A DNA stretch of 64,000 nt from Perlabentimonas sp964490015 (GCA_964490015.1 CAZBBA010000001.1:1-64000), one strand, 5' to 3'; positions 27,686 through 36,736 are shown, counted from the first letter of the stretch. The notes: generated from the letters alone by a model not told the origin. Translations and numbers: made by a program.

Positions 27686-28573
27686 ATGAAAACCCTACAT
27701 TTTATAGCAATTACATTGCTTGTGGTATCGCTCCTGGCTTGTAAAAACTCCAATACAAACACAGCCAACACCAGCAACGAGTCAACATCCGCTTTGGCTA
27801 CTCAGTCAACGGTAAACCCTAAGGCCAAAGCCCTGATGCAGTGGCGCGAGGGAGTAATGTCCGAGCAGAACTCCTACAAAAAGCTAGTTTACCCCTCCAC
27901 TTTCGATTACATCTCCGATGCCGGAACAACCTTGTTCTACTTTAACGGGAAGAAAGAGCTTGTGCTTATCGCCACGGGGAACATTTTTGAATCGAGAAAC
28001 TCGTACTGGCTTCAAAACAACAAGTTGGTAATTGCTGATATCTCGGAGCACAACGAGGCGGTGGATATAGACGATTTCGTGTTCTTTGAGAACGACAAGC
28101 CCTTCTGCCGAATCCAGAATGGGCAGGAAGTTCCTGTGGGTGATATCAACATACTGGAAGAGTTCAATAACGAAATGGCTTTGGCCACAAAGGCTCGGAA
28201 GCCTGCACCAGAAGGCAGCACGACGTTCGCCTTCAGCGGAACTTACACCTACACCAGCACCAACGTTCGCGACGATATGCCCGAGGCATCAATCTCCATC
28301 AGGCTCGAGTTCGAGGAGCAGGGCTCCAGAACGCTGCTGGGTGGCTTTAGCGGATACGTGCAGTTTGGCGCCAAACTGGAGGAGGGCGAGGACGATTTTG
28401 CATGCAGCATCAACGGTACGGCTTACTCCGACATAGCTCTGCTGCAATGCACATCATGCTACACCGGCGAAATTTTCTTTGCGTATATCTTTGTTGATAA
28501 CGGCAAATTCACCTGGGTTGCAATGGATGCCGACGCTTTTATTCCTGCCCATGCAGTGCTTACCCGGGAGTAG
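27686..28573 (+). CDS. Predicted lipoprotein, tandem paralogue A
   Basis: A 295-aa lipoprotein (lipobox SLLAC, followed by an Asn/Thr/Ser-rich tether). The C-terminal 100 residues form the conserved part shared with the next gene: GGFSGYVQFGAKLEEGE, ACSINGTAYSDIALLQC and a CxxCY motif (QCTSCYTG). An upstream block VYPSTFDY is also shared. The family is not recognised. The paired Cys residues could form a disulfide or bind a metal. It lies 26 bp before its paralogue, consistent with local duplication. Confidence 0.75.
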   Translation: MKTLHFIAITLLVVSLLACKNSNTNTANTSNESTSALATQSTVNPKAKALMQWREGVMSEQNSYKKLVYPSTFDYISDAGTTLFYFNGKKELVLIATGNIFESRNSYWLQNNKLVIADISEHNEAVDIDDFVFFENDKPFCRIQNGQEVPVGDINILEEFNNEMALATKARKPAPEGSTTFAFSGTYTYTSTNVRDDMPEASISIRLEFEEQGSRTLLGGFSGYVQFGAKLEEGEDDFACSINGTAYSDIALLQCTSCYTGEIFFAYIFVDNGKFTWVAMDADAFIPAHAVLTRE

Positions 28574-28598
28574 GTCTAAACTTTAAACGCATTGAGTG

Positions 28599-29489
28599 AT
28601 GATAAGAATACGCAGCGTTGCAATCCATTTCTTCTGCCTAGCTATGGCCTCGTGCCAGAGCAACACCCCAAATGAATCGGGGGCATCCGAAGAGGTTGCT
28701 GTGATCCAGTCGCCTGCTGGTTTGTCTGGCATGAATAGCTGGAAAAAGGGCATCGACGAGAACCTTCGGCAATTCACAGCCAAGGTGTTCCCCTCAACCT
28801 TCGACTACAGCTGCCCCGATTGCGAGCGAGCCATGTACTACTACAACAGCAAAAAAGAGTTGGTGCTGCTCACCTGGGGTAGCGACCAGGCGGTGGAGGC
28901 CTCGTTTTACCTGCGCGATAACCAGCTGTTCATGATCGACGCATCGCAGGTATTCGATGGAAATAGGATTGAGCGGTACATCTACTACCCACAAGGTGAG
29001 AATCCGCAGTACCTGTTCAAGGGGAAAGCCGAGACATTCGATCATGAGCTGGAGTTCCGCTGCCAGTACATGTACAATAAAGCGCTGGACTATGCAGAGA
29101 TGGCGCAGCGGCTTGACGCCAACATTCCCAAGGAACTAGATTTTAGTGGCAGGTACGAGTGGCTTAGCGACAACGTTAGGGATGGAACTAGTGAGGCGCA
29201 GCTGCTCATCCAGCTAGAGCAGAAGGAGGCATGGAGCAATGAGCTAACGGGCGGTTTTAGCGCATACGTTGGGTTTGGCTCAAAGCTGGAGGAGGGCGAA
29301 AATCCCTATGCTTGTGCCATTAACGGACGAGCTTACTCCGATATAGCCATACTGCAATGCCGGTCGTGCTATAGCGATAAAACCTTTGTAGCGTACCTCC
29401 TTTACCGTGAGGGAAGGTTTGTGTGGTTTGTTAATTCAACAGATTATACCGCTTGGGTTCCAGCCAAGGCCGAAATGAGTAAGGAATAG
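28599..29489 (+). CDS. Predicted lipoprotein, tandem paralogue B
   Basis: A 296-aa lipoprotein (lipobox AMASC) that is a clear paralogue of the preceding gene: VFPSTFDY, NVRDGTSEAQLLIQLEQ, GGFSAYVGFGSKLEEGE, ACAINGRAYSDIAILQC and QCRSCYSD correspond block by block. It has an additional CPDCE pair near residue 70 that paralogue A lacks. ATG 28599 is chosen; a GTG just before it at 28596 is in frame. A hairpin at 29538-29572 closes the cluster. Function unknown. Confidence 0.75.
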   Translation: MIRIRSVAIHFFCLAMASCQSNTPNESGASEEVAVIQSPAGLSGMNSWKKGIDENLRQFTAKVFPSTFDYSCPDCERAMYYYNSKKELVLLTWGSDQAVEASFYLRDNQLFMIDASQVFDGNRIERYIYYPQGENPQYLFKGKAETFDHELEFRCQYMYNKALDYAEMAQRLDANIPKELDFSGRYEWLSDNVRDGTSEAQLLIQLEQKEAWSNELTGGFSAYVGFGSKLEEGENPYACAINGRAYSDIAILQCRSCYSDKTFVAYLLYREGRFVWFVNSTDYTAWVPAKAEMSKE

Positions 29490-29517
29490 AGAGCTTCGGT
29501 GTCCCTTACCATTTTTG

Positions 29518-29536
29518 TTTGGTTGTTTTTTGGTTG
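29518..29536 (-). repeat. 19-bp repeat, right copy of inverted pair
   Basis: This segment is the exact reverse complement of 25326-25344. It lies between the last lipoprotein gene and its terminator hairpin. Confidence 0.6.
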
Positions 29537-29537
29537 A

Positions 29538-29578
29538 AGCGGGGGTGTGCTCAATTCAGAGCCACCCCCGCTACTTAT
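29538..29578. terminator. Hairpin terminator between convergent genes
   Basis: AGCGGGGGTG (29538-29547) pairs with CACCCCCGCT (29563-29572) in a perfect GC-rich stem. T/A-rich sequence lies on both sides, so it may serve both the lipoprotein cluster and the convergent phosphatase gene. Confidence 0.8.
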
Positions 29579-29584
29579 TTATAC

Positions 29585-31861
29585 CTAAAGCGTATCCGTT
29601 GATTGGTCAAGCAGGGAAATACCCAGGATGGTAGCATCATCAACCTGGTATGAGGTGCCCATCCAGTTTGTAAACTCGTTCTCAAAAATTTGCTTCTGAC
29701 TTGGCATTGACTTACTGCAATGGCTTAGAATAAGCTGCTTTTGACGCTTCCGGCCGTACTTCTGCTGATTTCCTGTAAGCTGATCGGCAAAACCATCGGT
29801 GGCCAAATAAACCCGAACAGGAATGCCCTTAAGGTTTATAGTGTGATTCTTAAACGAACTGCGTTGGGGCGATTGCCCAACGGGCATAATATCTCCTTTA
29901 ACCTCGAAGAGGGTAAAACCGTTATGTGCGAATTTGCTCCCAATCGCATTATACTCTATATTAATAGGATCTTCAGCAACTAACCAGAGCGGAAGACCCG
30001 CCCCTGCAAACTGCAATTCCCGGGTATCGATATTGAGTACACACAGGGCAATATCCATCCCATCCTTATGCAGATGATCGGGATCGTTTTGGCTAAGGGC
30101 TTCAATAACGCTTTCGCGCAGGTACCCCAATATCTCGGCGGGATTGGTTACCCTGTGCCTGCTCACTATATCGTTTAGTGCGGAAATACCCAGAATACTC
30201 ATAAATGCGCCCGGTACTCCATGTCCCGTACAATCGGCCACGCAGAAAACATGATACTCGTTGAATGTAGCTGCCCAGAAAAAATCGCCGCTTACCAGCT
30301 CACATGGCTTCATCATCACAAAGGAATCGGCGCTAATTTGATGTAAAATTTTCTGTGAAGGTAAGATGGCTGCCTGAATGCTTTGTGCATATCGAAGGCT
30401 TTGGTGTGTATGGTCGCGAAACTGCTCGAGTGCCTCATTCTGATCTTGAAGCATATTTTTCTGATTCTCTATCTCATCGCGCTGAGCCGTTATTTCCTCC
30501 TTTTGCTGGTAAATCTCAGTGTTTTGATGGGTTAATATGGCGTTAATCCGCTTACGCCGCTGTATGTTAAAGTAAAGAAAAACAGTAAAGGCAATTGCAA
30601 TAACCAGTCCCAAAAATGTAACGTAAAACATTGTGGCTCTTCGCCTAATCTTTAGCTGATTTATGGTGTCGGCCTGCTTTAGCAGCTCTATCTCCTTAAC
30701 TTTCTGCTCCGTTTCAAACTGGGTAAGTAGTAGGTCAATATTTTCGGCTTTTTCAATATTGTAAAGGGTATCCTTTAGGGTGGAGTACCTCTCTAACCAG
30801 CTAAGGGCGTTAACACAATCATTAAGCTTACTATGGTATTCCCAAAGCAACCTATAAGCGAAAAGCCGAATGTAATCATATCCGTTTTTAGCGGCAATTG
30901 CATAGCTTTTATCAATTTTCTCCTTAGCCAGCTTAAGCCGATTTGTCTTCAGGTATAGAATTGCCAAATCTCGGCTTACCAGGGCTATGGAGTAGGAGTT
31001 TTGCGTAATGGTAAAAAGGGAGTCAGCACTAGCTAAATATCGCTGCGCCTCGGTGAATCTACCCTGATCATAATTGAGATTACCCAGATTTGCCAGGCAT
31101 TGAGCCTCGTTGTGGGGTAAATCGCCAAGCACCCGAAATTGAACATAAGCGCTGGAGTAGTATGTAAGAGCGGAGTCGGCCATTTCCAACTTCTTATAGC
31201 AGTTGCCAATATTCATTAATGAAGTTGCTTCGCCCCTCTTGTTGCCCATGACATTGAACAACTTTCCAGCCTTTTTATAGTTAATAATTGCTTCCCTATA
31301 GCTATCGTTGAGGTAGTACACCGTTCCCATCCGTCCTAAAAGAATGGCCAGTTCACGCGGATTCTCATCTTGTTCGATGTAATCTACTGCTTGCTTGTAG
31401 TAGATTAACGCGCGCTGCTGATTTCCCTTTTGCGAGTAGTAGCTGCCAAGGGTACTCAGTATGCGCGCCATTCTAATAGGACTAGAATGATCTGTAATTT
31501 CATCCAGAACATTCCTTAACACTTCAATAGCACCATCAAAATCGCCCTGCTCAAACAGTAATTGGCTCTTGCTAAGGGCAACATCAATTACTTGCTCATT
31601 GTTCTGGGCAGATAAGGCATAAAACGCAGCCTTATCAAGATGATAATGGCACGAGTCCTTGGCATTTATCCAGTGGTGGTCGGCCAATTTTAAATGGATA
31701 GAGGAGCGTTCGGTTGGTGATAAAGTACTAGAAAGCAGCGCGCGCAAGCTATCAACTTCAGCGCAATGAGCCACTCCAAATGAACCAAAAAAGGGTAATA
31801 AAAACCAAAAAGCAATAACGATTCTGGAAAACCGATAAGTAAAACCATTTCGAGTAGTCAT
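29585..31861 (-). CDS. TPR-domain SpoIIE/PP2C-type serine/threonine phosphatase (copy 2)
   Basis: A 758-aa paralogue of the gene at 13135-15444, with the same order: signal segment (IVIAFWFLLPFFGSFGVAHC), TPR repeats, one membrane helix (FYVTFLGLVIAIAFTVFLYF), coiled coil, and SpoIIE phosphatase with VSGDFFWA, VADCTGHGVPGAFMS, DGMDIA, ATDGFADQ and VDDATILGI. Shared stretches such as LRYAQSIQAAILPS and EILGYLRESVIEALSQNDP are identical, while the TPR parts differ much more, so the two probably sense different inputs and act on related targets. ATG 31861 is chosen directly before the positively charged start of the signal segment. Confidence 0.93.
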   Translation of the reverse strand: MTTRNGFTYRFSRIVIAFWFLLPFFGSFGVAHCAEVDSLRALLSSTLSPTERSSIHLKLADHHWINAKDSCHYHLDKAAFYALSAQNNEQVIDVALSKSQLLFEQGDFDGAIEVLRNVLDEITDHSSPIRMARILSTLGSYYSQKGNQQRALIYYKQAVDYIEQDENPRELAILLGRMGTVYYLNDSYREAIINYKKAGKLFNVMGNKRGEATSLMNIGNCYKKLEMADSALTYYSSAYVQFRVLGDLPHNEAQCLANLGNLNYDQGRFTEAQRYLASADSLFTITQNSYSIALVSRDLAILYLKTNRLKLAKEKIDKSYAIAAKNGYDYIRLFAYRLLWEYHSKLNDCVNALSWLERYSTLKDTLYNIEKAENIDLLLTQFETEQKVKEIELLKQADTINQLKIRRRATMFYVTFLGLVIAIAFTVFLYFNIQRRKRINAILTHQNTEIYQQKEEITAQRDEIENQKNMLQDQNEALEQFRDHTHQSLRYAQSIQAAILPSQKILHQISADSFVMMKPCELVSGDFFWAATFNEYHVFCVADCTGHGVPGAFMSILGISALNDIVSRHRVTNPAEILGYLRESVIEALSQNDPDHLHKDGMDIALCVLNIDTRELQFAGAGLPLWLVAEDPINIEYNAIGSKFAHNGFTLFEVKGDIMPVGQSPQRSSFKNHTINLKGIPVRVYLATDGFADQLTGNQQKYGRKRQKQLILSHCSKSMPSQKQIFENEFTNWMGTSYQVDDATILGISLLDQSTDTL

Positions 31862-31970
31862 AACCAAAATGATTAAAGCGTAGGAAATAGCCGACAAGTC
31901 AGCAATTACTGTGTATGCAAGTCAAACACCGGAAATTAACCATTGCTAAAGGTAGAAAAATGTATGCAAA

Positions 31971-33095
31971 CTAAACCAAAAAATCGGTTATAATCCCATC
32001 CGAAACAAGAAACTTGGATTGACTTATTTGTAAATGTACACCATTAATGGTCATAAATCCTAAATCTCGATATTTTTCAGCTACCAGGGACATTCGTTGG
32101 GCCATATCATCACCAAAATTTTGTCTCACATAGTCGAGATTTGCGCCCCACATTGTCCTTAGCGAGGTTAGCATGTAATCGTTTATCCTATCGGTAATCG
32201 AGAGGTTTTCAGTGGTAAGACAGACTTCACCCTTAGCCAACGAGTTGGCCCATTTTGCAATCGACCGGGGATTCCAGTCGCGCGTAGTACCCGAGTAAGA
32301 ATGGGCCGATGGGCCCAAACCCAAATATGGAACTTGTTGCCAGTACGAGGTATTATGTCGAGCAAAACAACCATCCTTAGCCAGATTAGAAATCTCGTAA
32401 TGCTCGTAGCCATTCTGGCCAGCCAGCTGCTGCAGCAGATTAAACTGCTCTACGCTCAGCTCCTCGTCAACTGGCTTAACCAGCCCTTTAGTTACCTTTG
32501 AATGCAACGAGGTTCCATCCTCATAAATAAGATGATAACACGAGAGATGTTTCACCGGGAGGGCAAATGTCTGCTTAAGATTTTGCTCCCAAATGGCGGA
32601 GGTTGAGTAGGGCAATCCGTAAATCAGATCAATACTGATATTATCGAAACCAGCCTCGGCAGCCCAATTTACCGCATCTAGGGCTTGACTCACATTATGT
32701 CGGCGCCCAAGCTTTTTTAAATCGGCATCGGAAAATGATTGTATGCCAATGCTCAGGCGATTAATCCCAATGCTTCGCATTTGCTTTAGATTCTCGCGGG
32801 ATAAATCGTCGGGATTTGCCTCAAGCGTAATTTCGGGATTGACAAAAATGCTATATCTACTTCCAATGCTGTTGAGCATCTGATCTATCTGTAAAACTGA
32901 TAGCAGCGAAGGGGTTCCGCCTCCAAAATATATGGTATTTATAACTCGATCGGGTAAATAGCCGTCGCGTAGCTCTAATTCCCTGTCGATAAGATTGGCA
33001 AATTCGGCAATGCTGGAATTGGATACCACGGAGTAGAAATCGCAGTACTCGCACTTAACCTTGCAGTATGGAACATGGATGTAAACTCCCGACAT
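31971..33095 (-). CDS. hemW: Radical SAM heme chaperone HemW (coproporphyrinogen III oxidase-like)
   Basis: A 374-aa radical SAM protein. The cluster motif CX3CX2C is at Cys11, Cys15 and Cys18 (HVPYCKVKCEYCDFYS); the extra Cys of true HemN is absent, which favours HemW. Other family blocks are YFGGGTPSLL, EANPD, RLSIGIQSF, DLIYGLPYST and GLGPSAHSY. HemW is understood as a heme-binding chaperone that delivers heme to respiratory proteins. The gene is divergent from rpiB. Confidence 0.93.
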   Translation of the reverse strand: MSGVYIHVPYCKVKCEYCDFYSVVSNSSIAEFANLIDRELELRDGYLPDRVINTIYFGGGTPSLLSVLQIDQMLNSIGSRYSIFVNPEITLEANPDDLSRENLKQMRSIGINRLSIGIQSFSDADLKKLGRRHNVSQALDAVNWAAEAGFDNISIDLIYGLPYSTSAIWEQNLKQTFALPVKHLSCYHLIYEDGTSLHSKVTKGLVKPVDEELSVEQFNLLQQLAGQNGYEHYEISNLAKDGCFARHNTSYWQQVPYLGLGPSAHSYSGTTRDWNPRSIAKWANSLAKGEVCLTTENLSITDRINDYMLTSLRTMWGANLDYVRQNFGDDMAQRMSLVAEKYRDLGFMTINGVHLQISQSKFLVSDGIITDFLV

Positions 33096-33121
33096 TATTC
33101 AGCAATTTGATTTGAGATAGC

Positions 33122-33129
33122 TATCTTTG
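33122..33129 (+). promoter_or_regulatory. Putative -7 element of rpiB
   Basis: TATCTTTG matches TAnnTTTG and would give a leader of about 12 nt to ATG 33148. A TTTG box at the right spacing is not evident. The element lies in the 52-bp divergent region shared with hemW. Confidence 0.5.
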
Positions 33130-33147
33130 CAAAAATAACACAATAAA

Positions 33148-33582
33148 ATGGAAAGATACAGCATAGCCATCGGCTCCGACCACGCAGGTTTCGAAACAAA
33201 GCAGATACTTATACCTTACCTCGAGCAGCTGGGCCACACGGTAAAAGATTTTGGCGCATTCTCGAACCAAAGCGTCGACTATCCAGATCATGCGCATCCG
33301 GTAGGACAAGCGGTGGCCAGCGGGGAATTCAACCTGGGCATTGTTCTTTGTGGAAGCGGAAACGGGGTTAACATTTCGGCCAATAAGATAAAGGGCGTTC
33401 GCTCCGCGCTCTGCTGGATTCCAGAGATTGCCTCGCTAGCGCGCCAACATAACGATGCCAACGTATGTGCAATTCCCGCCCGGTTTATTTCTGTGGATAT
33501 GGCAAAAGAGATTGCCCAGGCTTTTTTAAGCGCTAAATTCGAAGGAGGAAGGCATAGTACCCGGGTGGAAAAGATTGAGTAA
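33148..33582 (+). CDS. rpiB: Ribose-5-phosphate isomerase B
   Basis: A 144-aa RpiB/LacAB-family sugar-phosphate isomerase interconverting ribose 5-phosphate and ribulose 5-phosphate in the pentose phosphate pathway. The N-terminal GSDHAGFETK and the catalytic LCGSGNGVNISANK segment with its Cys are present, as is DYPDHAHPVGQAV. Length matches the family. It is convergent with the NusG-like gene, 16 bp away. Confidence 0.95.
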   Translation: MERYSIAIGSDHAGFETKQILIPYLEQLGHTVKDFGAFSNQSVDYPDHAHPVGQAVASGEFNLGIVLCGSGNGVNISANKIKGVRSALCWIPEIASLARQHNDANVCAIPARFISVDMAKEIAQAFLSAKFEGGRHSTRVEKIE

Positions 33583-33598
33583 TACAGAGGATTTTGGG

Positions 33599-34108
33599 CT
33601 ACTGCGCCCTAACAACCAACCCTTTGGGCAGGGTAATTAAAATTGAGTGCGAGATGTGCTCGAGCCTAACCACAACTTTATTTTTTCCGTTGTGGCGTAC
33701 CATTTCGCCCGAAAATCCTGCAAGTTTTCCGCCAACTATCTCCACCATCTCGCCAGGCGATAGTTCCTCCTCAACAGCTTCGACTTCCACCTCCATGCCC
33801 ATAAACAACTTTAGCATATCAATCTGCTTGTCGGGAATTGGTGCAGCCTTTCCCTCGAACATCACGTAACGAACCATTCCGGGAATGCCAAGCACATGGT
33901 AGTACTCGCGCTCGGTTATGCGCACAAATATGTATGACCGCAACAAAGGTTCCTCAACCCACTTCTTCCTATCGCTCCACTGCTTTAATGTACGCTGAAG
34001 TGGAAGGTAAGCCTCAACCCCAGCCTCAGTAAGCCTTTCCAACACCTTCTTCTCATTCCGTGGTTTAGTGTAAGCCGCCACCCAATGAGGTTTTCGAATA
34101 TCTATCAC
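33599..34108 (-). CDS. UpxY/NusG-like transcription antiterminator
   Basis: A 169-aa protein with a NusG N-terminal domain (HWVAAYTKPRNEKKVLERL, LLRSYIFVRI) and a C-terminal KOW segment (LSPGEMVEIVGGKLAGFSG). This is the pattern of the UpxY/RfaH-like paralogues that accompany RNA polymerase through specific operons, in Bacteroidota usually capsule or exopolysaccharide operons. Here no polysaccharide locus follows: the gene is monocistronic, convergent with rpiB and downstream of carrier genes. It is therefore an orphan specialised factor, or acts in trans. Confidence 0.88.
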   Translation of the reverse strand: MIDIRKPHWVAAYTKPRNEKKVLERLTEAGVEAYLPLQRTLKQWSDRKKWVEEPLLRSYIFVRITEREYYHVLGIPGMVRYVMFEGKAAPIPDKQIDMLKLFMGMEVEVEAVEEELSPGEMVEIVGGKLAGFSGEMVRHNGKNKVVVRLEHISHSILITLPKGLVVRAQ

Positions 34109-34124
34109 AACAGCTAGTTTTAAA

Positions 34125-34132
34125 CAAAGATA
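34125..34132 (-). promoter_or_regulatory. Putative -7 element of the NusG-like gene
   Basis: On the minus strand this reads TATCTTTG, matching TAnnTTTG, with a leader of about 10 nt to the start at 34108. No clear -33 box is seen; that position lies inside the 3' end of the upstream carrier gene. Confidence 0.45.
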
Positions 34133-34144
34133 AAAAAACTTTAA

Positions 34145-35104
34145 TTATGCGAGGTAACCCCAAATCCACTCCACAATTGAGAACACCAGAGGAAGTGTTA
34201 CGATGCTCAATAGGGTTGTAACAAACAGATTAGCCCCCGCCAAACGATGATCGCCATTGTACCTGTGCGACAACACCACAACAATGGTTTGGCATGGCAT
34301 CGACGCCTGCAGGATAACCACAAAGAATGCTTCCTTTGATATTTCAATGCCCAGCAACCTCATCACAAATAAGTAAACAAATGCAAGTACAGCCGGGAAA
34401 AACACCAGTTTATTGAAACTTAGCGCATAAATACTCTTCTGCAGCACTGCACTCCGAATATTCATAGAGGCAAGCATGGCCCCAATATACACCATCGACA
34501 GGGGACTTGTACATTTGCCCAAACTTATGAACGAGGAATTAACAAACGATGGAATGGGTATTCCAACTATTAATACCATTGCACCCAGAAAAAGCGCAAT
34601 GGTATTAAAATTTATCAAGCTTTTCCACCCCGACTTATTCGTCCCGGCGCTTAACCTGTAAACGCCATAGGTAAACGTTACGGAATTTGAGGCTAGCTGG
34701 TACATCGCGGCGTAGAAAACACCTACTCCATTAGGAAATAGTGCATCGAGCAAAGGGAAACCCAAAAACACTATATTCCCAAGCATTGTGTGCAACGTAT
34801 GAACGGTTGTTTGCGCCGGATTAAGTTTTAGTACTCGCGACGACAATTTGCCAACCAACGAAAAAACAAAAAGATTTATAAACGCCAGAGAAAAAACAAG
34901 AAGTCCATTTCTAAGGATAGTCGCATCGCCCTCCATATTGGCAAATGTGGTAAAAATCAGGAAAGGCAGGGTAACGTCAATAACTATTCGCGAAAGGTTG
35001 TTCTTAATCTCCTCGGTAATTACCTTCTTCCAAAAAGCCAAAGCACCAACTCCAATAAGTAACCCAAAAATTAACAGCTGTTTGGCAATTATATCTGTTG
35101 CCAT
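34145..35104 (-). CDS. AEC-family (auxin efflux carrier-like) transporter
   Basis: A 319-aa inner-membrane protein with about ten hydrophobic helices in two similar halves, starting with a helix near the N-terminus (LLIFGLLIGVGALAFW) and containing VTLPFLIFTTFAN, LGNIVFLGFPLLDALF and QASMPCQTIVV, typical of the AEC/PIN-like family. Members move organic anions such as malate or other small carboxylates; the substrate here is unknown. Its start is 12 bp downstream of the AspT-like gene, so the two carriers form an operon. Confidence 0.9.
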   Translation of the reverse strand: MATDIIAKQLLIFGLLIGVGALAFWKKVITEEIKNNLSRIVIDVTLPFLIFTTFANMEGDATILRNGLLVFSLAFINLFVFSLVGKLSSRVLKLNPAQTTVHTLHTMLGNIVFLGFPLLDALFPNGVGVFYAAMYQLASNSVTFTYGVYRLSAGTNKSGWKSLINFNTIALFLGAMVLIVGIPIPSFVNSSFISLGKCTSPLSMVYIGAMLASMNIRSAVLQKSIYALSFNKLVFFPAVLAFVYLFVMRLLGIEISKEAFFVVILQASMPCQTIVVVLSHRYNGDHRLAGANLFVTTLLSIVTLPLVFSIVEWIWGYLA

Positions 35105-35116
35105 GATTGTAAACTA

Positions 35117-36709
35117 TTATGCAGTTAAACGAACCAGAACTTGAACAAGGATAATAAGCACCACCATGGCAACGGGGTACACCGCTGCATAGGCTCTCCT
35201 TGGAGTATTGCTGGTGGTAAGCGAATCGCAAGCGGCCAAACCAGGGGTGCTGGTCATTCCACCAGTTATTGACCCAAGAACCTCGAATAAGTTAAACTTA
35301 AAAAGAAATCTATTAAGGAAAAGGGCAAAAAACATGGGTAAAAACGTAATTGCAAGACCTATGATTAGTAGAGTTAATCCCGACTGGGTTAGCGTTTCAA
35401 CCAAATGCTCACCCGCTTTTGTACCAACAGCGGCTAAAAAGAATAGCAAACCCAGCTGTCGAAGCATTTGATTGGCGCTTCCACTCATGGTCCAAACCAC
35501 AGGGCCAGTCCGTCCAATTCCACTAAGTACGATAGCTGCAATCAGCACACCACCACTCAAACCTAGTCCAAGAGTATACTTACCTAAAAATGAGAGTTCA
35601 AGATAACCAAGCATAATGCCAAATACAATACCAAGTGCAATAGGCAAAAAATCGGTGTCAGATAGTATTCTCTCGTCATTTCCAAAAAGTTTTCGTAAGC
35701 CCAAAAGACTCGATTTTGGAGCAGCTACCATAATTTTATCGCCAAATCTTATCTGCATATCGGGCGAGGGGGCAATATCAACCCCACTTCGGCGAATGCG
35801 CGTAACCACAGCACTGTAGGCTTGGGTAATTGAGAGATCGTGCAGGGAGATACCCACCAACTTCTTATTTGTTACCAGCAATTGCTCAACTTCAAAATCC
35901 TTACCTAAGTCTATTTCCTGTGTAACTCTTTTCCCTAAAAGCACTTCCATTTTGGCAAGAGCCTCTCCGGTTCCAACCGCTCTAATCACGTCCCCCCTAA
36001 AAAGAGCAGTTGACACTGTGGGCGTAAAACAATAATTATCGTGCTGCACCCGTGAGATGGTGGCTCCGGTCATCGATCGAATTTTTAAATCCTTGAGAGT
36101 CTTCCCTTCAACCGATTCGTTCTCTACCACAAAATGGGCGTAATGGATTTCGGGAAATGCCTCACGATCCTGTTTTGCTATCCTTTCGTTTTCCGATGCA
36201 ACATCGATTCGCAGAAATCGTGGGACAAGCCTGATAAAAAAGATAACTCCAACAACCCCAAAAGGGTATGCAATTCCATATCCAATAGATGCTAAGGGCG
36301 ATGATGTGGCATCGATAGCCACGGTTAATCCAGGAGTGCTGGTTAAAGCACCGCAAAGAATTCCAACCATTAGCGAGGGCTCAATATCAAATATCAACAT
36401 TAACGCATAACCTACCCCTACCCCAAACAAAACAATAAGCGAGGCCATGGCGGCCAGTTTGCGACCCTTCTTGCGGAACGACTCCACAAAGCCCGGACCA
36501 GCCTGAATGCCAACAGTAAATATGAACAGCACCATTCCTATTCGCTCAATTATTGGGGGCAGCAATACCCCAAAATGGCCAAAAACCAGTGCAACAAACA
36601 CTACTGCCGACACATCAAATGAAAATCCCTTTATTTTGATATTCCCGAGTAAGAATCCGATTGATATTATGGCAAAAAGGGCAAAGACAGGATTGGTTAT
36701 CAGTTCCAT
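35117..36709 (-). CDS. AspT/YidE-type antiporter with RCK_C domains
   Basis: A 530-aa membrane carrier of the aspartate:alanine exchanger-like family. Each half has several helices with the family signature (FTVGIQAGPGF in the first, FFLAAVGTKAG in the second) and GALTSTPGL / GGMTSTPGLA repeats. About 200 central residues form two cytoplasmic RCK_C/TrkA_C-like domains (ESVEGKTLKDLKIR; IRFGDKIMVAAP). Amino-acid or dicarboxylate exchange is plausible; the true substrate of most homologues is unknown. It is first in a two-gene operon with the AEC carrier. Confidence 0.9.
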   Translation of the reverse strand: MELITNPVFALFAIISIGFLLGNIKIKGFSFDVSAVVFVALVFGHFGVLLPPIIERIGMVLFIFTVGIQAGPGFVESFRKKGRKLAAMASLIVLFGVGVGYALMLIFDIEPSLMVGILCGALTSTPGLTVAIDATSSPLASIGYGIAYPFGVVGVIFFIRLVPRFLRIDVASENERIAKQDREAFPEIHYAHFVVENESVEGKTLKDLKIRSMTGATISRVQHDNYCFTPTVSTALFRGDVIRAVGTGEALAKMEVLLGKRVTQEIDLGKDFEVEQLLVTNKKLVGISLHDLSITQAYSAVVTRIRRSGVDIAPSPDMQIRFGDKIMVAAPKSSLLGLRKLFGNDERILSDTDFLPIALGIVFGIMLGYLELSFLGKYTLGLGLSGGVLIAAIVLSGIGRTGPVVWTMSGSANQMLRQLGLLFFLAAVGTKAGEHLVETLTQSGLTLLIIGLAITFLPMFFALFLNRFLFKFNLFEVLGSITGGMTSTPGLAACDSLTTSNTPRRAYAAVYPVAMVVLIILVQVLVRLTA

Positions 36710-36728
36710 AGTGTTTGAGTTTAGGCAA

Positions 36729-36736
36729 CAAAAGTA
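36729..36736 (-). promoter_or_regulatory. Putative -7 element of the antiporter operon
   Basis: On the minus strand this reads TACTTTTG, matching TAnnTTTG, with a leader of about 13 nt to the start at 36709. No TTTG -33 box is clear. The remaining 36737-37058 is AT-rich and shows no gene. Confidence 0.45.
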
